A stretch of DNA of 44,050 nucleotides from Chara braunii (taxonomy: Eukaryota; Streptophyta; Charophyceae; Charales; Characeae), in NCBI GenBank assembly GCA_003427395.1, contig BFEA01000001.1, forward strand, positions 8,913,680 through 8,957,729. Direction: 5' to 3'. Every line of letters begins with the position of its first letter. The first letter of the stretch is position 1. A program made the translations under genes and the position numbers. Positions 37,758 to 44,050 of this stretch are shown piece after piece. The notes beneath the pieces were generated by a model. It worked only from the letters and a program-made list of their open reading frames with translations, ran no database searches and was not told the DNA's origin.

Positions 37758-39013
37758 TCCGAAAAGCGTAAGACGGACGGATCGGGACTATGGATGACGG
37801 TCCCCCACCCTTTTCAGAGATATGACTGGACTAGGTCCTCGCATGAAGAACAGGCCGCTCATTTCGCCATACGTGTCACCGAGGCAACTATCGACCAAAG
37901 TCGATGGTTTTGGTCTAATATCAGAGACGATGTGAAGCACGTGGTCGGTAACTGCCTAGTCTGTGCGGCCGACCACTCGCCCCTTCGCGGGCCAAATACA
38001 ATAGTCCCGACAGAGGTAGAATGGTCGTTCCAGCGGGTCAGTATGGACACAACTGATATAGACGTGCCACCTGGCCCCAACCGCTGCGAATACTCCATCC
38101 TCTTGGTGTTGATCGATCATTTCTCGAAATATATCGAAGTCTATCTGTGTAGAACTCGAAAGGCCTCAGAGATAGCCACATACATCGATCGATTCCTCAA
38201 TACCCATCTAGATATAGAGGAGATTCTAACCGATAGTGGATCGGAATTTAAGGGTGAGGTAGAGGAATTACTAATGCGTCGTGGCGTTACGCTCCGACAC
38301 ACCGCTCTCCATGTTTCCCAGTCGAACGGGCTGGCAGAGAATGCGAATCGCATGATTAAGACCGCCCTCCGTAAGAACTTAGCGGCTCGCGACACGCATC
38401 CGTGGCCCGAGATCGTCTATCAGATCGTTGGAATCCACCGAGCCACCCCTCATGAGTCCACAGGGTTCACCCCCTTCCAGCTTCGAACTAATAGCCTTCC
38501 ATGTGTCGATAATCGGGGTACGACAAAAATTGCCGACAAAGGGGGTCGGGACACGTGTGCGGCCCTTAAAGCCAAAGCCAAGAGATATGCGGATTTAATG
38601 GAAAGCCCCATTCCTAAGCTGGCCCGGAAAAGACAGAAAATGACCGAACTGGCCCACGGTAGACAGGTCCATAGTTACGAGGTCCAGAACGGGAATGCGG
38701 GCGCACAACACGAATATAAGTTAGAGATCTGGTGCAGGTACGCAAATGTGCACGCGACTGCAAACTCGCTCCCAAATTTTCTGGCTATTTCCGCGTCGTA
38801 GAGCTTGGTCCCAACGGAGCTAACACGGTGCGCATCGCGCCCGAAGCCAGCGCCGGCCATAGCTCCCTCCCCATCGTCCGCCACACTTCCTATCTTCGTC
38901 CTCTCCCTCCTTCTAGGAGCCTTAACCCATCTCCTTCTTCTTCATCCGACGCGATCGAGGAACTTGTTTCCTCTACTTCGTCTGCAACTACTTCCCCCTC
39001 ACCTTCGCCATGA
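37757..39013 (+). pseudogene. pol: E3 integrase with one frameshift
   Basis: The sequence enters at EKRKTDGSGLW. The HHCC finger is intact (HEEQAAHF ... NCLVCAAD). The core keeps all three acidic residues: VSMDTTD, LTDSGSEF, GLAENANRM. The frame is open to about 38730, where a 1-base indel shifts into the frame ending at 39013 (VRKCARDCKLAPKFSGYF, RHTSYLRPLPPS). The terminal TGA 39011-39013 overlaps the ORF3 ATG as ATGA. This is the best preserved catalytic integrase domain in the window. Confidence 0.85.
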
Positions 39014-40428
39014 GCTTTATGATTGAGCCAGCCCTTCTTCCTCGGCTTCTTCAACCTCGAACGTTGTTGCAATTTCGTTAAGTTGCGCATCCCCATCTCA
39101 GTCTCAATCTTCTTCGGTTTGCGTAACTCTTTGGCGACGGAGCTTGGTGTGCCGCCGTGGAGATCACCATATCAATTGGTCGAGGCTCGACAATTGTCTT
39201 GGCGGAAGCATTGGGAGTTCGTCGCTTCTCGTGGCCTACTCAGAGCGACGTAACGGTAGTTGTAGCATTCTGCGACGATCTGTGTACTATCGGCGTGCAG
39301 CGACGTGATGCAGTGGTGACTGACCTTTACAGGTGGGGACAAGAACTGGCAGCTGATTGGCGGCAGCGACTGTCCCAGCCAGAGCGACGAGTAGTGTATC
39401 GATACCTTCTCCCTCCGGACCAGTGCCACCGATTGCCCCTCTCTCCCTCTTCCGCATCTTCACCCCTACCTTGAGCGCCGATGAATCGTTTCTCCACTTT
39501 CTCTCTCCCTTCCGACCTTCCGATCATTTGGGCATCATGGGCCTGTTCTATCCTAACTTTGGAAATCCACCCCTCCTCCACCCTTCCATTCAGTTCCTCT
39601 TACATCAGCAAGTGGGCCGAGTTCGCGACGGTTAGTGTGTGTATGCTCACGATGAAAAGCCACTGGTCACGATATTATAGTAATCGGGAACGGGAGCACA
39701 CTCACGAGATCTCGTTGGTGTTGGCGCAGCTGTGGCCGAACGAATCGGCCACCGACGGTACGTTGGTGGGATTGTTGTGCGGAGAAATCGCTGAGGGAGG
39801 ACGAGCCACGGTCGCCTACGAGCTTCTCACCTTTTTATCGCAACTCGTCGACGACCTGCCGATGGATATCATCTCCTACAATCCTTGCGATCCGAAGTAG
39901 GCAGGACCTGAAACCCTGGAAATGAAGTTGACGCCAACCGTAATCTGGGCGAACTATACGGAGGATTATGGGCAGTATCTGAGCGATCACGATCCGACGG
40001 CTTGTTATTACTTGGACCTGGACGAGCTTGCACCTGACAATTCCGACTTCAACGAGTTTTGGCAAGTGCATCGGGAGAACGGGGAGTTGCCATCGGATGA
40101 CGATCCAGGTCGTATAGCCATCGCTGGACTATCGGAGGAAGAGGAGCCAGAAGCACAGTCGACATCCAAGGAAGAAGGAGAGGCATCGGCGCCTTAGCCT
40201 CGGGAAGCCTCGCCAGCACAAGCACTGTCGTTCGCTCAAGGAGGATCTGCCTTGAATCCCGCTGTCCCCTCGGACGCTGCTAGCCGGCACGATGACGCAC
40301 CAACCTCCCGCCGGCGCCGCCGCCCTCGCTCACCATCTCCAGTCGCTTCCGCCCCCTCCGCGCTTCGTCCCCGTCCTCCTTCCGGCCCGGACGTACTATC
40401 CTCGTCCCGTCTACCGCCGCCCTCTTGA
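39010..40428 (+). pseudogene. E3 ORF3: accessory protein with several stops in one frame
   Basis: ATG 39010 overlaps the integrase stop. The same frame can be followed for 473 codons to TGA 40426-40428, with internal stops (two TAA before 39157, TGA 39472, TAG 39898, TAG 40195). Landmarks: MSFMIEPALL, IVLAEALGVRRFSWP, VVVAFCDDLC, LYRWGQELAADW, WAEFATVSVCML, GTLVGLLCGEI, FLSQLVDDLPMDII, an acidic segment (LSEEEEPEAQ) and an Arg-rich SRRRRRPRSPSP. These correspond one by one to E1 and E2 despite strong divergence, so the reading frame was under selection in the ancestors. Function unknown. Confidence 0.65.
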
Positions 40429-40886
40429 TTTCCTCCGTTTCCGACCTCTCCCCCCACCTTGAACTCCCCCTGGACTATCGCATCTTCGCCAGCCGCCTCT
40501 TCTGCCATCACTTTGCCGCTCGACTCCTTTGCACGGTCTTCCCCCATCAATCCCCCTCCTTCCCTCTCAATATCCTCCTCTTTAGTGTCGCCTGGGCGCG
40601 GTTGAATCACATGGAGTTGTACTGTGTCGTTTTCGGCACCTTTCCCGCTATGGAGGACTACGAGTCCCTAAGGGACAACGTCCTCCGTACTATCCCCTCC
40701 ATATACCCCGATTACCTCCTCTCCCTATCCCGACCCAATCATTGTTTCCCCCCCGCACATCGGATCGTACATTTCGTTGATCTCGGTGATGAAGCGGAGG
40801 ATTATTTCCCTCCGCTCCCATCTGACTGGCCCCGACCCCTCCATCATCCCCTCCTTGTCGACTACTGGCGGGCGGACTTCAAATAA
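40427..40886 (+). pseudogene. E3 ORF4: homologue of E1/E2 ORF4, one indel
   Basis: It begins in the +1 frame at the UGA ending ORF3 (GAT TTC CTC). A probable 1-base indel in a C run near 40450 moves it to the frame ending at 40886. Landmarks: RLFCHHFAARLLCTVFPH, ILLFSVAWARLNHMELYC, VVFGTFPAMEDYESL, TIPSIYPDYLLSLSR. These match LLFSAAW, IFGTIPA and TIYPDYLASL of the other copies. Confidence 0.6.
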
Positions 40887-41178
40887 TGAGGCAAAGGGTG
40901 CAGAGCACATGGAGAATCAACGGACGATGATGGCGTCACCTGGACCATCTCCGATAGTCAACAGAACAAGGGAATTCCAGCAGCTCGAGCCACCAGACTC
41001 GAGAAGAGATTGCAATTGACGTTGGCGTCAACATGAACTCTGGCTCAATTACCTGCTTGATGCGAAACACCCTCTCTCCTGATACACTTGGTTCCTTATC
41101 TCATCCCCCTCTCTCCTTCTCCGCCATGGCATACAATCAGGAGATCGCATAATTTTGGAACCCCTTGCGCATCACATA
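40887..41178 (+). other. E3 3' untranslated region
   Basis: It lies between the ORF4 stop and the LTR start and has a length comparable to E1 and E2 (about 235 bases). It ends in TTTTGGAACCCC and the TCACATATGTGA palindrome (41172-41183), the same junction signature as in the relatives. Confidence 0.5.
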
Positions 41179-42110
41179 TGTGACGTACCAGCTTCAGAAC
41201 TTGCGCCATCTCTCGGACCCCTTCCCTTTCTCCCGTGTTTTCTCTGCATCCAGATGTGAACAGTTCAACCCTGAGAACCCCCCCCCCCCCCNTCTNNCTG
41301 TGCCCGATTGAAGGTACCTTGTGGGAATCTGTCAGTTCCTTTTTTTTTTTTTTTTTTTTAATTTGAAAAAGCTTGGGAATTTCGCGCGCCTTAGCGAGTG
41401 CGCTTGGAATTTGGCTCAGCAGTTAGAAATCCCGGAATTAACGGAATGCCGTGCGACCTTCCGCGCGCGGATGTTCTCGGCCTCGACCTTGAAAACTCTG
41501 GGAATCCTTGTAGGAATATGGATGGACGGAAGACGTTCTTTCTTTCCCGCGCCTGTTTTGCGCGCGGATATGGTACTTTCAATTTTTGAATTAGCGTAGG
41601 ATTGGGAAAAACTGCAACTGTCTTGGTGCCCATTCCCCTCTTGCCGACCGGCGCCATGCAAGCAAGCTCCCTTCTCCTTCCTCCCTGCGCTCCTCTCACC
41701 GCCTCTCTTCACGCGCACACGCTTTCTCGCTCCCTCCCCCTGTAACTGTTTTTCCCTCCCCTTCTCAGCGCGCGCCCTTTTTCCTTTCTTGATCATCTGA
41801 ATCTTGGACCCGTTTCGTGCTATCCTTCGCGCTCCTCTTCTTCTCGCTCTAAGATCCGCGCTCGAAAACCCAGTCGATCCTCTCTCCCCATCTAGCCAAG
41901 ACGATTCTGATTGGCTGAGGTCGAGTTAAGGGGGATCAACATAGCTTTTGACGGGCGATCCCTCTCAAACTCTCCTACACCCTCCTCTGCCTCACCCTTC
42001 GCCTTTCTTCGCGTCTCTCTCCCCTCTCGCAGCTATAAATTCCGTCGGCGCCCCCGCAAAACTCTCTCTCAACTCATCGGCCAGCTTCCGGTAAGTAGTG
42101 GCTAGATGAT
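41179..42110 (+). repeat. E3 3' LTR, left part
   Basis: It starts TGTGACGTACC after the palindrome. A TATA box TATAAAT is at 42034-42040 in the context GCTATAAATTCCG, as in the other LTRs and at a similar distance. A splice-donor-like CCG|GTAAGT follows at 42091. The rest is not alignable by eye to the E1/E2 LTRs. C (41279-41291) and T (41339-41359) homopolymers and ambiguous bases at 41292-41297 lie inside. The right end is not identified. Confidence 0.5.
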
Positions 42111-42470
42111 GTGTATGGTGCGAGTCGGAAAGTCCTGACGAGCTGATTGTAGACTGGCTGGCGGTGCGCGTGAAGAGTACCTAGCTCTAGTACTGAAAGT
42201 CATATCTGTACCTAGCTCCTAGCCACTAAAATCATCTGTTGTACTGGAAAGACGAAACCCACATTAATGTCTAATCCAGCTTATCCTGAAGCTCTAGTAC
42301 TGAAAGTCATATATCTGTAATCCTGGCTATTAACTATCCTTGCTATCTAGAGTCCTGGCGACCCTCACGGCGGTTTCAACCAATGGGCAGAAATGACTTT
42401 GGACGCAGCCAATCTGACACCTTTGGAAACTTTTTTGAAAGAACTCTTTTCAAAAGGCTTTGTGGCGAAG
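42111..42470. other. Unassigned; contains a 23-base direct repeat
   Basis: AGCTCTAGTACTGAAAGTCA plus TAT occurs at 42183-42205 and 42290-42312. This may be the downstream part of the E3 LTR or unrelated sequence. No gene is visible. Confidence 0.4.
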
Positions 42471-42530
42471 ACATGGCCTTGATTTTGCACGTTTCCAAAG
42501 CCTTTGTGGCGAGCCCCTATATTTTTCATT

Positions 42531-44023
42531 CGCCAAGTCTGGGGAGTAAGGGTCTCGCTCCACTACTGTCCACTGTACAATTTTTCGGACATTTCTTGGA
42601 CAGTTGTCAGAGCGAAAAATTGTACAGCGGACAGTGGAAAATGCGACATCGCTCCACTTAGGGTCTCGCTCCACTACTGTCCACTGTACAAAAACGGACA
42701 GTCCTACTTCGCTCCACTTACTGTCCACTGTACATGTGCAAAATGGCTTGGACAGTTTTTAGAAACCCCGTCGAAAATCTACTGTCCGCGAATGTACAGC
42801 TCCCAGCCTGCAAAATTCGTTACGCGGAAAGTCCTTCAAGGGACTCACCGTGAGGACCCGAATTTGGACTGTGCACCTGGAGTTTGGCCGGACAAAACCC
42901 TATGGACGTCCTGTCTTGTAGTGCTATCACTGTCTGGTAGTGAAGCGACGAATTTGAGAGGTGGACAGCGGACAGTAAGGGCATACTCACACACGGTGAG
43001 CAAAGTTGCAAAATCTGCAATTTTGCAATTTCGAATTTGAGATTTATGTGTGCGGCGTACTCACACACCGGTAGCACAATAGCAAAATGTGAATGAGACA
43101 TGGCTGCGACTTTCTGAACAATGGTCCATTTGGTATCAGCGTGGTCACACAGCTGATAGCAGATGGTGGAATTTTTTTTATTGGGTTTTATGTTTTTTTT
43201 TTTTTTTTTTTTTAATTTCTCCTTCTAAAGTTTCGGCCTGCACAGAGGCGCTATCTTCCCGCTTCTCCAACCTGTGTCACATATGGCGAGCAGACCAGGT
43301 GCTATGCACCTATGAAAGTGGACAACTTGCAAGACTGGCTGTGGCGGGAGTGCAGTGGGAGCACGGAGACCAGGAAGGAGGGGGGAGGCCGGGCGGAACG
43401 TGCTTCTATTCTCACGGAGGGCCTGACTATTCTTCCGGAGGGCCAGACTATCCGCATGCGGGAATGGGGGANAAACGGGCGGAAGGGCAGCGCAAGCGCG
43501 TATGGGACTCACCTGGGGGGGGCAAGGGACTCCGCCACTAGGGACAAACCCCTTACAGAGNCAATCTGCTGTGCATAACGCCAAAGATAGTACAGCCGTT
43601 GTATGACTTCATGGCTGGAGACCAAACGTAGCATTTTTGGACGATAGTGGGCAAGAAATTCCGTTTTGTGGCCTGCGGAGGTTCTAGTTGTTTTTTTTTT
43701 TAATAAGAAAATCAATTGCGAATTTGCTAGGACCTCTAGAGGTCCTTGCAATTTGCTGCACCCCGCGGCCCAGCAGGCCGCTGACAAATACTACATGCTT
43801 TGTGATTTTGGTGGGGGCGGGGATAATGTGTGACTGCAAAAGAANAGCAGATTTTGCGATTTTGAGAATTAGACCCCTAGTGTGAGTATGCCCTAAGTGG
43901 AGCGATGTCGCAGTTTCCACTGTCCACTGTACAATTTTTGGCTCTGACAACTGTCCAAGAAATGTCCGAAAAATTGTAAAGCGGACAGTAGTGCAAGGAG
44001 GCCCCTACTGGCCAGACTTGGCG
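42531..44023. mobile_element. Non-autonomous DNA-transposon-like element with long terminal inverted repeats
   Basis: The left arm (42531-42662, starting CGCCAAGTCTGG) is the reverse complement of the right arm (about 43894-44023, ending CCAGACTTGGCG) over about 130 bases with few differences. An internal AGGGCATACTCACAC (about 42977) is matched in reverse near 43880. The words ACTGTCCACTGTAC and CGGACAGT recur at least eight times in both orientations in the subterminal regions, a pattern known for transposase-binding repeats. Weaker inverted similarity (GGCCTTGATTTTGCAC against the window's right end) suggests that the true ends lie at about 42473 and beyond 44050. No transposase is visible; the interior holds only short frames and poly-T tracts. 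Confidence 0.65.
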
Positions 44024-44050
44024 TTTGTAAAGTAGTGCAAACAGGGCCTT

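Larger units (their letters stand above)
37757..42110 (+). mobile_element. E3: 5'-truncated plus-strand element of the same family
   Basis: It contains integrase (from the HHCC region), ORF3, ORF4 and the start of a 3' LTR at 41179, in the same order as E1 and E2 but on the plus strand. Divergence from E1/E2 is much greater, particularly in ORF3, so it is a separate subfamily. No PHD finger is retained because the break removes it. The right limit is uncertain: 42110 marks only the last LTR-like signal I can support. Confidence 0.75.

Noticed and set aside
43131-43145. Primer-binding-site-like TGGTATCAGC
   Set aside because: Only about ten bases match. No LTR end precedes it and no gag follows. 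It lies inside the inverted-repeat element.

Overview
The window looks like a repeat-dense stretch of a eukaryotic nuclear genome. Nearly all recognisable coding capacity is Ty3/gypsy-type LTR retrotransposon. I see no host gene, rRNA, tRNA, CRISPR array or bacterial operon. A plant-like primer-binding site resembling the 3' end of initiator tRNA-Met, TATA boxes inside the LTRs, poly(A)-tailed retroposons with target-site duplications, and GC near 50% all point to a large-genome green-lineage organism. A streptophyte alga of the Chara type is a guess from general appearance only. The contig is a short-read draft: it has a 529-base N gap, scattered n calls, and a 38-base Nextera mate-pair junction adapter flanked by a perfect 130-bp duplication (34284-34581).

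Layout. (1) 1-11382: element E0, plus strand, degenerate. Several copies of an unrecognised module array (1-4380, one inverted) precede a gag-protease-RT-RNase H-integrase coding region (4447-11382). (2) 11383-15622: no recognisable gene. It holds a purine-rich strand, the N gap, and a ~138-bp tandem repeat (14340-15240). (3) 15623-27175: element E1, minus strand, the best preserved, with 5' LTR (24737-27175), PBS, gag, protease, RT-RNase H, PHD finger plus integrase, two extra downstream ORFs (ORF3, ORF4) and a truncated 3' LTR. (4) 27176-27233: a 58-bp perfect-stem hairpin between two LTRs. (5) 27234-37757: element E2, minus strand, related to E1 and lacking its 5' half. Its 3' LTR is split by a 3.6-kb poly(A)-tailed retroposon, which itself carries a 260-bp poly(A)-tailed insertion. 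(6) 37757-~42110: element E3, plus strand, joined head-to-head to E2. It retains integrase, ORF3, ORF4 and an LTR start. (7) ~42470-44050: a non-autonomous DNA-transposon-like element with long terminal inverted repeats and many short subterminal ACTGTCC repeats.

The most interesting biology is the E1/E2/E3 family. All three have the same unrecognised accessory coding region downstream of integrase. In all three an ATGA stop/start overlap joins integrase to ORF3. In all three ORF3 ends at a UGA exactly where the ORF4 domain continues in the +1 frame. E1 and E2 also carry a PHD-type C4HC3 zinc finger between RNase H and integrase, entered through an ATGggTGA overlap. Three diverged copies sharing these junctions suggests a retrotransposon lineage with unusual translational coupling and extra proteins of unknown function. 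The copies here are all broken by stops or frameshifts, so they are relics rather than active elements.
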